Source: Kappaphycus alvarezii
Taxonomy: Eukaryota > Rhodophyta > Florideophyceae > Gigartinales > Solieriaceae
Direction: 5' to 3'
DNA length: 64,000 nt
Assembly: GCA_002205965.3 (NCBI GenBank)
Contig: NADL03000697.1
Coordinates: 620,001 to 684,000, forward strand
In this document: positions 1 through 11,009 of the stretch, one piece after another
How positions within the stretch are numbered: position 1 is the stretch's first letter
Layout of the letters: each line of letters starts with the position of its first letter
Program-made: the position numbers and the translations under genes
Notes under the pieces: generated by a model
Seen by the model: the letters and a program-made list of their open reading frames with translations, nothing else
Database searches by the model: none
Told to the model about the DNA's origin: nothing

Positions 1-3000
1 GGCGCATTCATCCTTCCCCTTCGGTACATTACCCTTTTCTTACTCAGGTTTATACGATCTAACACGTACTAGCGAACCTAATATGCTAATTGCCGCAGAT
101 TTGATGGCGTATATAATCACCAGTGCGGTGCACTGGCACCACTATTTCCTGTAAGTGTATTTAATCGCGGCCGTTCGATTTTTTTATGGCAACACTGGGT
201 ACGGATACCTCTCTTCATAAACTAGTCACACTTTTACGGAATTCGCGGCCACATAACAGTCAGGTACGTGTCTGTGGGACAGGTCATTTCCAGCGTGCAT
301 TCGCTGTTTTTCTTGATGCCCTGAAATTTCGAATAAATTTTAAATAGTTTGAAAAGGTTTTACTTGCTATTGTAGCCCGCGGCCATCATGGATATATCCA
401 TATAGCGCGGTGTGGGACTCATGAATAGAATAAATTTTACGTATTTGGGTTCTGTACTGGTTTAAAAATTAATTTATTGCAATATTTTGGATGGGCTGTT
501 TTGTAATAGTTGTTTCCCGGTAAAAGGTCCTAAATCCAAAAAAGTATTCTTTTTGTCCTATTGGCTCGTTTCAAATCCTTTTTTTCAGTCTGCCCATACA
601 ATTCTACTCAAAATACTGTGACCAAGTTTGGTGCTCTGCGGTTGATTCTTGGGCAAAGATTTGGGCTACTGAAAACGTGTGCCTAGCTACGGGTTGAGCT
701 CTATTTCCAAAATGCTTATTGTTTGATTTGAAAACATTGCGTTTCTTTACCGAGAATCTTTTTTCGGTGTCTCGCAGATAAGTTTTGCTCTTTTATAAAT
801 TTTCTTGCCTGCCATTCTTGTACAGTGTGCCTGGTCCGCTGGAAATGTACAGTATTCCTGAAAATGATCCGCGATTCGACTTTGACATCGAAAAAGCAGT
901 AAAAAAGGGCGATTAATGTGTAAAGAATAGGGACCAAATTTAATGACACAAAAAATGGAAATTTGTGCCGGAAAATTGGAAGTATTAAACTATGACGTAA
1001 GGAGTGATCGAGCAATCAACTAAACGGTCAGCTGCAGACACGCTGAGCACCTACAAGTCATTTGACGTACATAAACTCCTCTTGACATTCAGTTGAGACC
1101 CATCGGCCTGCATTGCCGTTAATTTCATTTTCATCTTCCCAATAGTTTGGCTCTCTTCATTTGATGAACTCTGTCAGAATTTTAGTAATTTTTTTTTTGA
1201 ATATTCGTACATTCAGTCGCTTCTATTGCTGCAGGAGCGCTTAGATAACTCGTTTTACAGTTCAGAGCACCCCATCTGTGACATTTATTCCTTCGTGCAA
1301 GTTAGCAAAGAGTTTTTCATCTCATTAAATGTATAGTGGGTGAGTAATATCCGAGACCTTTTTCTAGAGGGGTGATTAAAATTAGAATGCGCTCGCAATA
1401 CAAAAGATGGTGGGCTTAGAACTATATTTTCTTTTACTTGAAAAAAATTGGCTAATGCTTACTAGGGTCCTTAATGGCACAAAGAGGTAGTTGATTTGGT
1501 AGAAACAGTGAAGATATAACTGCACATGTGTGAAAAAGCGTTCCAACGAAGGGCAGAGAGGGTGCTGAAGTGTTTTGCTGTGAATTCGCAGGCTAGTAAA
1601 CAAACATCACCGAAAAAACTCTCCTATCATCATTTTTAACTTCATTCATCTCTTCAAATCATCATTTTGATCACGTAGTATCCCTAGCCAGTCCTCTCTC
1701 ATTTAAATTTTTCTCTGCAACAAAATCGTCCGGGGAGTTCAGTTTGCGTTATCTCGAAAGCGTATATGCTCAGATAATGTCTACCATACTTTACTCTAGA
1801 GCTTCATATATTGCGCATGAATCTCTTCGACTACCACCTTATTATTCTTTCAATACTATAAAAACTTAAGCTGCCGAGTGTATGACGATTCTAGAATATT
1901 TCGGAGGACGTACTAATATCTCATTTCAGTTTTTAAACCGTCAAGGCAATACAAAGAGTGATTTGTTCAGGCGGTAGCCTCGGGACTTATGAAACCGACA
2001 GAATATAGTCCGAACCCACCTAACTTGCCCCGAAGTGTGCTCTGAAATATTTTTCTGTATTTTCACACGCAATAACTTTATTTGAATCCCTTTGTTGGTT
2101 TCAGAACAACAATAATTCAATTTAATAGCCATTGAAAAGAATACGCACTGCCATAAAGGCTCATTATGCTGAATCACACAGCATCAATTCGTAAACAAAG
2201 AAAGTATCTTGGATGAAATCTTCTTCTCTCGTAAACCTCATTTACTCATCAACACTAGTGATATGGAAAGTTTCCTATAAACTAAAAAGACATGGGTTTT
2301 ATATCAAAATATTCAGTTCAAAATATAAAATTCGGAAAAATTAATGAAAACTCGGTTTTAAGGTATTTGAAGACGCCAAATTCCGGAGTAATTCAAACAT
2401 TTTCCGTTAAAATGCAAAAAATGATACCCAGGAGAGAAAATATTCTATCGCCGAAATGCCTAAACAACTGCCTATCAGAGACTAAGCAGCCAACCAGTAG
2501 TCCTTTTACCTCCTTTAAGGTTAGTTACCTCGAGCCAGCGCCTCGTCATGCTTCTTAAGATTGTATAAAAAAGAAAGGTCTGGGTTTGGATACTCGTGAT
2601 TACCCCCTCCAGCTCTTCTGCCACATTAAACGGTCTCAAAGAACTGTATTAAGCGTTTGGTAGGATAACTTGCACGTTCTGAATGAGATAAAGATCAAAA
2701 TTCGTAGCCAGAAAAGTATACCGAAATACAACTTTTACAATGAAATCACTCTGTAAAGATAGAGCTATGATTGCTAGCCTCCTTTTTGTTGAAAAACTAA
2801 AAAATAAGATGTTTCCTCTTTAAATGAAAAAATTAGTTCCCTGAAGGCGTGAGATACTTCCGATCATTTGGTATGTCAATTATAATTTCAATTTGCAATA
2901 AAATCTCAAACAAAACCATAAAGCATTACGGATAGTGCAGACCTTGACACTTTGAAAAAGCCTCTTTCTTAACGAAGATCACTCTAACAGCATTTTGTGC

Positions 3001-4120
3001 CGTCCAAACTCTGCAGACTAGTCATTTCTGGCCGTAAATATAATCTTGCCTCATTGATACATTATTCACACCGCTTTATCGCGGATCCACCTAAGGGGGT
3101 TCTCAATGTATGATTCAACGTAATAGGAGCATTCTAAATCTTACTGAAAACATCCAATGATTCTCCTTGGATGAATCCCGCATGAGATATCTTCTGTTTT
3201 ATGGTGTCATTTTTGATGAGTCTTACCCGTTTTATTTACTTTTGTGCAAGTCCAGGTACTTGTGAAACATAAATACTGCTTTTGCGATTTTGAAGTCGAC
3301 GAGCGATCTTTCGTAGATGATATTTCTACTTGAATCTATGCAAAGATCTTGTCCTGCTGTCGTGCTGTCACTTTCGTACCTTTGCACATTTAATTTCTTT
3401 TGAATGGATTTAATTGAGGTCCGTCGTTCGCTTGGGTCTGGAAAAAGAACAGTGAGGGGCTGCTGCTTTGCTGCAAGGGGGAAATAAGTTCACTTAAAAA
3501 GATTGAGAAATCACCTCAAACCATCCCTCTAGTTTTTATAGAGAACATAAAGGCTGATCTCGCATTCATCTCAGGTGTCATTTTTATTGAAAAAATGACA
3601 GTATAGCTGTTTTCTGCAGTTTATTTGCGTACTGTACAATCCGTCAGAACTTACCGACATATGTAGATGAATAACTATTTTATTTAACACGAATCCATAG
3701 CAACAAATTACAAATTACGGAGCGTTCTAAAAGGTTTTGAAATGCGAAACATTGAAAAAGTGAAAAATCAAATACCAATAATACAAGGCTAGCTGGCCAC
3801 GTTTAGTTCAGCTCATTTCAGCATTTCAAAGCATGACCGGGAAATCTCAAAATCCCTGGCCTTTACATGTGAAATGAGATGAATTACAACACATCCTACA
3901 TCGAATTCTTACAAGAATGCTCATCTAATTCACCTCTCCAACCCGTACGAACTGCACACCACCCAAAACTATCTCTTGTTCTATGGTTAGAACCAATTAA
4001 AGTGTATCTTCCCTGATCCTTTGATTTACTTTCGATCCAAAAATTCGCTACCTAATTTACCCACATCCTCTGCACATCAAAGCAATCAATCTCTTCCTTT
4101 CCAAACAATTACTATACCAG
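1..4120. other. AT-rich stretch without a recognisable gene
   Basis: No reading frame above about 100 codons and no conserved motif was seen on either strand. Short frames here have no domain character. I see no repeat shared with the rest of the window. Confidence 0.5.
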
Positions 4121-4132
4121 TGTAATCACTCT

Positions 4133-5240
4133 ATGATGGACTCTTCGGCTTTTCAACGAAGAACACTGGCTTTGTCTCAGGCGACACAACAGAAACGTTT
4201 GGAGCGAATCAGTAATCTAGACTACGTTGACAAAATAGATACGGAAGACGCTAACGGAGAAGTATCACAGGAAGAAGAAGGTGGATCGGGACTAGGAAAC
4301 AGTGAACCCCTGAACAATTTGACATGTCTTGTCATAACTTCTTGGAATTCGGCGGCTCCCGTCTTCAGTCAGTTGAGCCAAGTGTTGCAGTAGTACAGTT
4401 GCAAGCACTAAGCAGTGCTGAGTTCGTTGGAGATGATAGCATTGCTGACAAGACGCGTTGTCTCCTCAGACTTGAATTCCGCAAAGGATTTCGAGCGAAA
4501 ATAGTTGTTCGGTAATAATCTGTGCACATCAGTGCTCGAAGCGTTTAAAAAAAACGAGAGCTCGTATGCTGAACTACCGACTAAGCTCGAAATTATTGCA
4601 GTCAAACTGACGCAACGCAGATTTAGGTTGCACAAAGCGCTTCCATTGGTTGATTTCAAGAGGTTTGGGAAGAAAAAGAACCCACAGCTCTTCTAGAGTG
4701 CATGAAGCCGACTATCATAAAATTGATGAATTGACAAACGGTAATGAAAAGGTTCAATAGGTTGAAGGAGAATTTCCGTTTTTTGATAACGGATATGTGC
4801 AGGTTGGGCATCCTCCCCTCGTTAACGTAGATGTCTCCATATGTGACCGTGAGCCGAATTTCGAGGCGACAAAGTACTGTAGGCTGTTACGAGTGTTAGG
4901 AGATCCACGAATGATTGAGGCAAAAACTCAACTAATGGAACAGATAAAGGAGGAGCTTGAAAATACCTATGTTGATCCGTGGACAGAACAAAATGCGCCT
5001 CTATTTAACGAGACGTCATTTCGTCCTTGGCCGATTGACTGATTAAACAAGAGAGTGATAGAGGGCTACATTGAGGAACTGGATCCCAAATTGATTGTAA
5101 GTCGCAGAGACGAAGGATTTCTAAAGCGAAACTTTGGAATGTCCAAAACCCTTTATGGTGCTTGTAGGCATCGGTTTGAATCGAGGGGTAATAGTGACAG
5201 TGGGACGTTTTTTAAGCCACCTGCCACTGTACAGTGTTAA
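4133..5240 (+). other. cluster of broken short frames, unassigned
   Basis: Four short plus-strand frames follow one another (4133-4393, 4324-4515, 4505-4696, 4797-5042). They are acidic or mixed in composition and are separated by stops and frame changes, so this looks like one decayed coding region rather than four genes. The frame at 4797-5042 has a helical, charged C-terminal half. It adjoins the Harbinger transposase relic on the other strand and could be a partner ORF of that element, but I recognise no domain. Treat as an unassigned remnant. Confidence 0.2.
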
Positions 5241-5625
5241 CACATGTAGGTCTTCCATTTTTGGTAAGCGTTGTCTGGGGCAATAACGGCCCAATCTGGA
5301 AGAAGAGATGACATCAGATGATGATGTAATTTTATGGACCAGAATACAGTAAAATCATGCGTTGATCCAGAATGCCATGGAGCTACAAACAAGAGCTTGT
5401 AGTTAGCCCGAACTGCTGCTTCCACATAAATCGCGAAAAAAATTCTGTTGTAGCACTTTCTAGGATCGGGTGTGTCCGACAAATTCGGTTGCCAATTTTC
5501 AATTGGGATACCGTCTAAATGAGTGATGACTCCAAATTTCGGGGATCTTCGTTCATCACAGGGCCGATTTGCACCATTTCTACAATCGTTTTCAGATTGG
5601 GTAAACGATATAGCATTTGGTTTTT
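5190..5625 (-). pseudogene. PIF/Harbinger-type DDE transposase relic
   Basis: Reading the minus strand from about 5625 down, a continuous frame carries the order typical of the PIF/Harbinger nuclease (DDE_Tnp_4 family). First comes a FGVITHLDGIPIE segment with the first catalytic Asp. Then follow a tyrosine/aromatic-rich strand, a WHSGSTHDF turn (family form: PGS-x-HD), and an APDNAY segment with the second Asp. After a frame change near 5238, a TLYSGRWL stretch resembles the family's 'LTPYSGR' motif. The third acidic residue and the end of the domain are not recognisable, and upstream the frame soon meets a stop. These enzymes cut and join the ends of class II elements; this copy is clearly dead. 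Terminal repeats were not found. Confidence 0.6.
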
Positions 5626-5829
5626 TTGTTCATTGCTTATAACGTTTGGTTAAACAAAGCTTAAGTTGTTGCTGTTCCAATACCGTAAGGCAACCCAAGT
5701 CAAGGTAGCTACCTCTCACTAATATCTTGAGAGTAACACAAAGCACTATTGTTACTGGTACGGTGGCTGCCACATCGGTTTCTCTGATTATCTTCTTGAC
5801 AGCATCGGAACGATGAGACTACATAATCA

Positions 5830-6480
5830 CTCGAATTAGTGCTTCACCCCACGGCAAAATCGCTTGAAATGCCTTTTTCCGATGGCAAGAACATGAATCT
5901 CACACATCGATCAGTTATTCCATCCGTTTTACCGATGGCGATATGTGCAATAGTTGACAAGGTCAGAACAGCACCGACAGAAAAACTCACTGTTGCAATA
6001 TTGCCTCTCGGAACCCCAACCTGCCAGTCCAGATACCGCGTGCGATTTCTTGCCTGGCATGAGTAATTAGGAGTTGGACGAAATTTTTCGTTCATGATGG
6101 GCGATCTTATCTTGTGACTCTGGGAAGAATGTCAGGGGATTACCTTGTACCCCGTACACATTCCATCCTTTCCACTCTTTCATTTTTCATTTTCTTCTAA
6201 AAAGCTAAAGAATGGATTTCTGTGCTGAAACTGTGTAGAGCGCGCATGTAGGGTCGCGCGAGAGTTTCGGGAAGGAAGCGTTACGCGGAGGAAGGGGTGA
6301 CGGTGATCGAGAAAGGAAGTGGGGAGATGCCGGATTTTGAAAAATTGTTGTTGTTGTTCCCTTTTTTTCTCCCTCTTCTCTCCCCCTAGCTACATAGGGG
6401 TGCTGAATAACGCACTGTACAATATCAGAATAAACGAGCCAACGTGAGCAGCCCGTAGTGGCTAGTGTGAGTCTGTAATG
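5830..6480. other. intergenic, no recognised gene
   Basis: Overlapping opposite-strand short frames at 5839-6095 show no domain. The stretch 6240-6300 is GC-rich and the composition shifts here from the AT-rich left arm to the gene island. Confidence 0.35.
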
Positions 6481-6491
6481 CGGGTGACTGT

Positions 6492-6512
6492 TGTACAGTA
6501 CTGTACAGTACA
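6492..6512. promoter_or_regulatory. TACAGTA palindrome cluster upstream of the channel gene
   Basis: Two directly adjoining, overlapping copies of a palindrome built on TACTGTACAGTA lie about 330 bp upstream of the first recognisable codons of the channel gene. Single variants occur nearby (6412-6421, 6645-6653) and in front of the next gene (about 8341-8375). The arrangement looks like a dimer-binding site, but it could be a simple repeat; the same word dominates 34,480-34,632. No factor is assigned. Confidence 0.25.
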
Positions 6513-6839
6513 GGCCACAAGTTCACTGTGCAAAATGTTATTCAAAACGATCAGTCCAACTACAGCAAGGCCAAGTCTGAAGGTTTTGCTCACCTCAATT
6601 CTTCACACCCCAATTGGATTGGGTAGTGTTGTGCACACATGTACCGTACAGTAAATCGCAAGCAAAGGGAGCATCCGCGATTTATTACAACCGAGCACTT
6701 TCGTTTCCACTTGGACGCAATTTGCAACGAGTCAGCCCATCCGGTACCAACCATGAACAAGGAAACAGACCGAAATTATCCCGACCCCCCCCACATTCCC
6801 CCTCCACAGCCGCCTACCAAAAAACACCCAGTCGCCGCA

Positions 6840-8078
6840 ATGACTTTCTCACCTCTCTCCGGCCTCCATCTCACCACCTGCACCCTGCAAATCCCGCCCT
6901 ACCTCTTCAACACCACCCCGCAACCGGCATAGCCATATCCTACCTCAACAAACTCCAAACCAATCTCAACTTCACCACCACCCTACAACCCTGGCCCCAC
7001 TCCCCAAACGCCCTTCTCCACGCCTTTACCAACTCCACCGCACCATGTGATCTTGCGGTAGCCCCATTCGCCATAACCAACACACGCTTCGAGTCCAACA
7101 TTTTCCTCTCCCCATTTGCATCCGAATCCTATCGCATGCTACAATCCAAAGCTGCTTTGAACCCGGGTTCCACCCCTGGTTTGTCTTTCGTACATTCTCC
7201 CCGCTCGTATGGCTCCTTCTTTTCCTCGGCATGTTCCTTCATGCTATCGGCACCTTGCTTTTCTCACAGCCTGTACACCACGCGGATACCAACAATCAAA
7301 CCGCCATGCAACAACTCCGCGTCCTTCCTGCATCCGTCTTGAATGCGTATGCACAACTTATCGGACACGCTGGAGCACAATCGATGAAAACACCCAGCTT
7401 TCATCGTGCCGCATGGCTTGTCCTTGGATTGACATCGGGTCTATTCCTATTAGCTGTGTATGAGGCCAGTCTCACCGTCTTATTATTCGAGACTAGCCGC
7501 AAATCACAGTTTGAATCTCTCGATGATATTAAGCGTTGTGCCATTGATCCCGCCAAAGTAGCCATGGTAGCAGATAGCGCCAGTCAGGATTTTTGGAACT
7601 TTGCCGTCAACACGACATCATGGCGTGAAGAATGCGGATGGCATGTGCCGGGTGTGACCGTAGATACTATGGACCAAGGGTTTGAGAGTGTTAAATCAGG
7701 GCACGTGGATTACTTTTTCGATTTGGAAGGCGTGGTTTTGACGCGTGCAAATGCACAGTGTGGTGAGTTTGTGCTGGTTGGGGAACCGTTTTTTTCTACG
7801 AGTTTAGGGTTTGTGATAAGTAAAGAATTGGGTGTGGAGGTTGCAAGGTGGTTGTCGAGGGAGACTCGGTTGTTGAGGGAGCAGGATGGGTTTGAGAGTG
7901 CGAGAGTGTTTGCGATGAATATGGGATGTGATGAGACGGTGACGGCGACGGTGGGGGTGTCGGATTTGTGGGCTTTTTTGGAATGTATGGAGGGGTGTGG
8001 AGTGTTTTGCTGTTGTACAGGTTGTGGCTGCTGAGGAAAAGGGGGAGGAAAGTGGGAGTGGGGAGTGGGGAGTGGTAG
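6840..8078 (+). CDS. ionotropic glutamate receptor-like ion channel, frame broken three times
   Basis: The reading frame has the full iGluR order without an amino-terminal domain. S1 (6840-7150) contains CDLAVAPFAITNTRF followed by LSPF, with the Arg that binds the ligand alpha-carboxylate in animal receptors. M1 is PLVWLLLFLGMFLHAIGTLL (7195-7255). A pore-like stretch follows (about 7335-7375), then M3 with VYEASLTVLLFE in place of SYTANLAAFL (about 7405-7490). S2 has SLDDIKR, VDYFFDLEG and VLVGEPFFSTSLGF (7510-7960). M4 is GFFGMYGGVWSVLLLY plus a basic tail, stop at 8076. The frame changes three times, near 6916-6919 (CCCC), 7173-7176 (CCCC) and 7974-7979 (TTTTTT), each time as if one base were missing. 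Otherwise there is no stop in about 410 codons. Either the sequence has homopolymer errors or the gene is freshly dead. The start is uncertain: in-frame ATGs also lie at 6639 and 6753, and no signal peptide is obvious with any of them. Role by family: ligand-gated cation channel in a membrane. Confidence 0.72.
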
Positions 8079-8592
8079 CGACAGCGGTGATTGATTGTGC
8101 AGGAGTGCGGATGGTGTAGAGCTGCGATGTCATGATGGTCGGTGAGTTTTTGAGTTGGCGGTGATTCGTAGGGGCAGCGCATTTGGCAAGCGTGCAGCGA
8201 CATGATGGGCGAGCGGTTGGTTGCAACTTGACACAAGCGCATGGACCCCATTGCCTCGTTCCAACAGAGGAAAGACGAGAGGCCGTCGCCACTTGAACTG
8301 ATGCCTGCCGATCGATGGGATCGATTGCTGTATGCGGTATGATACAGTATTGCAATGGTCCCGTGAGCGTATACAGTGCAGTTTTGTCACTCCACTGTAA
8401 GCTACAAGCAACAACACAGCAAGTACACGTGTACTTTATTTTCCTGTAATTTCAGTGTGCAGATTGGAACGGCGTTGGGCACAGCAGGTTTCAACTTGAT
8501 CCCTTGGTGCTCATCCGCTTCAGCCTTGTCGTCCTCTCGTCCCGCTCTTCTCAACCATCTCACACCTCAATCCCTCTCATCCGCACAACCAC
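8079..8592. other. intergenic between channel and YqgF-like gene
   Basis: Long minus-strand frames here are antisense shadows of the channel S2 region. The stretch just before 8593 is C/T-rich and holds TACAGT words (about 8341-8375) that may belong to the next gene's promoter. No TATA box was recognised. Confidence 0.4.
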
Positions 8593-9210
8593 ATGGCTTC
8601 CGCTGCAGTCGCTCGTCCTCCCCTCTCCTCCCTCCTCTGCAACTCCCTGTCTCAACTCCGGAAATCTCTCTCCCCAACATCCCGTCTGCTTTCCCTCGAT
8701 GTCACCACCAGCCATGTCTCCCTCGCCCTCTCCAATTCCGATCGCACCATCGCAGCTCCCTTCGGTTTTCTCAACCGCACCGCCGTCCCTCGCGCCGATG
8801 CTATCATCCTTTCCTCCGCCCTCCACCACGCCGCGCAACAACAATCGCCTCACTCTCTCAACCTTCATGCTCTAGTCGTCAATGTCCCACCATTGGCAGA
8901 TTCTGCCAGTATCGCAGCCTACGTCGACGACATTTTGCGCGAGGGAAACGGATTCCAGGATATTGGAAGCGTCTTGTTTTTTTCAGAGGGTCATGTCTTG
9001 CAGACCATTTTGCAACAACAGGTCGATTATGTCAATAGTCTTCATTCGTTGCCGTTGAGGATGGAACCCAAGCAGAGGAGAAGGTTCCTTGCGGCCATGG
9101 ACCCCATCGTTGACGTTAACACCCTCACCGACTCATACCAGCAACGTGCCCGAATCTCAGCGAGCGAAACCCTCCAGGTCGTGTTGGACCAACTGAAAAG
9201 GCTTGAGTAA
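8593..9210 (+). CDS. YqgF/RuvX-like RNase H-fold protein, probably organellar
   Basis: This is an intact 205-codon frame. Residues 1-30 are rich in Ser, Leu, Arg and Ala with almost no acidic residues, as in organelle-targeting peptides. Residues 33-50 (LLSLDVTTSHVSLALSNSD) match the first strands of the YqgF family, whose usual form is L-x-x-D-x-G-x-x-R-x-G-x-A-x-S-D, and keep the first catalytic Asp. ALVVNVPP (about residue 95) corresponds to the second hydrophobic strand (VVGLP). LFFSEGHVLQTI lies where the family has a D-E-R-x-[ST]-T segment, and the C-terminal ISASETLQVVLDQL lies where D-x-x-AA-x-x-ILQ-x-x-L is expected. Two of the usual acidic or basic positions are therefore replaced, so nuclease activity is doubtful. 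YqgF proteins act on rRNA precursors or Holliday junctions. The start codon follows a C-rich leader. Other fold assignments cannot be excluded. Confidence 0.5.
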   Translation: MASAAVARPPLSSLLCNSLSQLRKSLSPTSRLLSLDVTTSHVSLALSNSDRTIAAPFGFLNRTAVPRADAIILSSALHHAAQQQSPHSLNLHALVVNVPPLADSASIAAYVDDILREGNGFQDIGSVLFFSEGHVLQTILQQQVDYVNSLHSLPLRMEPKQRRRFLAAMDPIVDVNTLTDSYQQRARISASETLQVVLDQLKRLE

Positions 9211-10062
9211 CCAAATCCTATGATCCCCCATTTTGCATTCTACTTTGTAGCCCGTTCATACCCCTAATACACTCTTCAGTTTTCAAGTTTGTAACGTTGT
9301 CATCATCCCCGCACGCTTCCTGGTCAAGCAACTACAACTGCGCTAATGGAGAATGCAAAACACTTTTGCAGTTGCATCTGAGTAATACGGAACAATTTGT
9401 ACGTTTCCCTATGCCACGCTGTAGCAACGTGAGCGTGGCTGTAATCATGCTTCAAGGGGAGTGTGGTGCGATACTTGCACAATTCTGACTCACTGCAGGT
9501 ATCCCTGCAAAACGATCGGATGAGTCGTCGCCAAAGGGTCTGCACTGCTGATCACAACGTTTCAACCGATATGTGATGATAATTACGCTGCCCTCGGAGA
9601 CGATACAGCAATATGGCTCATTGGTCAAGTCTCAAAGTGTTTTAACTGTTTTTCCTTTCTCAAACCTCACGAAACCGATCTCTCTGGACCGACTGCTGAC
9701 GCGTAATCCGCGCTTCTCTGTGCTTCTCTTTCCCTCTCAGCAACCCCGTCAGACCTCCCATTTGGCTTCACCGATGAAAAAAAGGGACGTAAGAACAAAA
9801 AAAAAAGACTCACGATTCACCTGCCCCAATGAGTACATGCCATGGTTGCCTCAGCGCCGATGACAGTCCGCGTGGAGGGGTTAGACTTGTCACGGTGCCT
9901 CTTTCCAACCTCTTGTGCAGTCTCCGTGGCCGATATCCCTGCGGATATCGTCTCCCTTCCCCGTCGAAAGACCTCTTCAGCAATGGGCTTGCGGCCGCCC
10001 ACGCGGACCGTTTCGCGGTACGAACAGCGGCATTGAAATCGTCCCCCTTTTCAACTCGTGTG
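9211..10062. other. intergenic, promoter side of the zinc-finger gene
   Basis: Frames of 60-126 codons on both strands in 9297-10086 show no domain character. The last 300 bases become GC-rich and lead into the TATA box at 10,063. Confidence 0.4.
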
Positions 10063-10070
10063 TATAAAAA
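10063..10070 (+). promoter_or_regulatory. TATA box of the zinc-finger gene
   Basis: TATAAAAA lies 131-138 bases before the ATG at 10,201, in a GC-rich surround, with a leader of CA-rich sequence after it. Position and context fit a core promoter for a transcript starting near 10,095. Confidence 0.6.
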
Positions 10071-10200
10071 GACCCCCGTTCGCTGAAAGCATCAACTTTA
10101 CGTCTTTCCAATACAACAACCGCAGCCATCAGCATTCAGCAGCCTGACAGTTTCAGCAGCACACACTGCAAGTTCAGCTATCAAACCCTCCATCGCCATC

Positions 10201-11009
10201 ATGTCCTCCGCCGAGAACAAGGATTTGCTAGGGAAGATGTTTTCAAGCTTTGTCGCACGCAAGACGCGTGTGATTTCGCCACAACCTGCAGGACCTCCCA
10301 TGGAACCGCTGCCTGCGTTGTCCTTGCGTCCAACGGATTTGGTAGAGCAACGAGATGCGAAACGATCGAGACCGTCACACAGTACTCGCAGCTCTCCGAA
10401 AAGTTCTCGTGTTTCTGCCTCCGTCTCTGGGCGTGTACCGGAACGTCGAGGGGCGAGTAGTGTGAGGCCGATTGCCAAAAGTCAGACCTCAGTTGAAGCA
10501 ATTGCAACAGACTCGACGTCGATTCCAAAGCCGTTTCATTGTGAAAAGTGCTCGTCGGCATTCCGACAGAGGTCGCAGTTGTCGCGACACTTTCTGAGAG
10601 TGCATGAACGACAGAAGCCGTTTGCGTGTGCACACTGTGATAAGTGTTTTGCGTCGGCGTTTGATCGGAAGCGTCATGTCGAGGTACGTAAATTGTTGTT
10701 GTTTACTTTGTTGGCTTTAAGGCCGTCGGTATGCGTATTGATTGGTGGAGAACTAAGTGTGAGATGATGTTGTTGTTGTTGTATGTATGCGTGTGCGTGA
10801 ATGATGGCGGATGATAGGCGGTTCATGGAAGGCGATGCATTGAGTTCTTTTGTGACCGATGCCCGTTTCGTGCCAAAGAGCAGCAATTGTTGACGGCGCA
10901 TATCCGGGCGACTCATGAGCGAGACCAGTGCCGTCAATGCGGCAAGGTGTTCAAACGTCCGGCGAATTTGCTCGCGCATGAACGTCACTACCACTCGCGC
11001 GCTGAATAA
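10201..11009 (+). CDS. C2H2 zinc-finger protein, two exons, four fingers
   Basis: Exon 1 is 10,201-10,683 and exon 2 is 10,818-11,009, with a 134-base intron (GTACGT...TAG) in phase 0; joined length 224 residues. Residues 1-110 are low-complexity, rich in Ser, Arg and Pro, and probably disordered. Four fingers follow: CEKC...H-x4-H from about residue 115, CAHC, CDRC and CRQC. All have spacing C-x2-C-x12-H-x4-H, and the linker KPF precedes fingers 1 and 2. The intron falls between the two zinc-binding His of finger 2, and splicing restores the second one (codons GCG GTT CAT). That is strong support for the junction. Without splicing the frame ends at 10,767 inside the intron. The role is presumably a sequence-specific DNA-binding regulator in the nucleus; the target is unknown. 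Confidence 0.82.

Noticed and set aside
7804-8355. Long minus-strand frames opposite the channel gene
   Set aside because: Antisense shadows of the S2 and M4 coding region; low complexity, no motif.
8376-9038. 220-codon frame overlapping the YqgF-like gene
   Set aside because: It is Arg/Pro/Ser-rich, lies in another frame of a gene with clear family motifs, and has no domain of its own.
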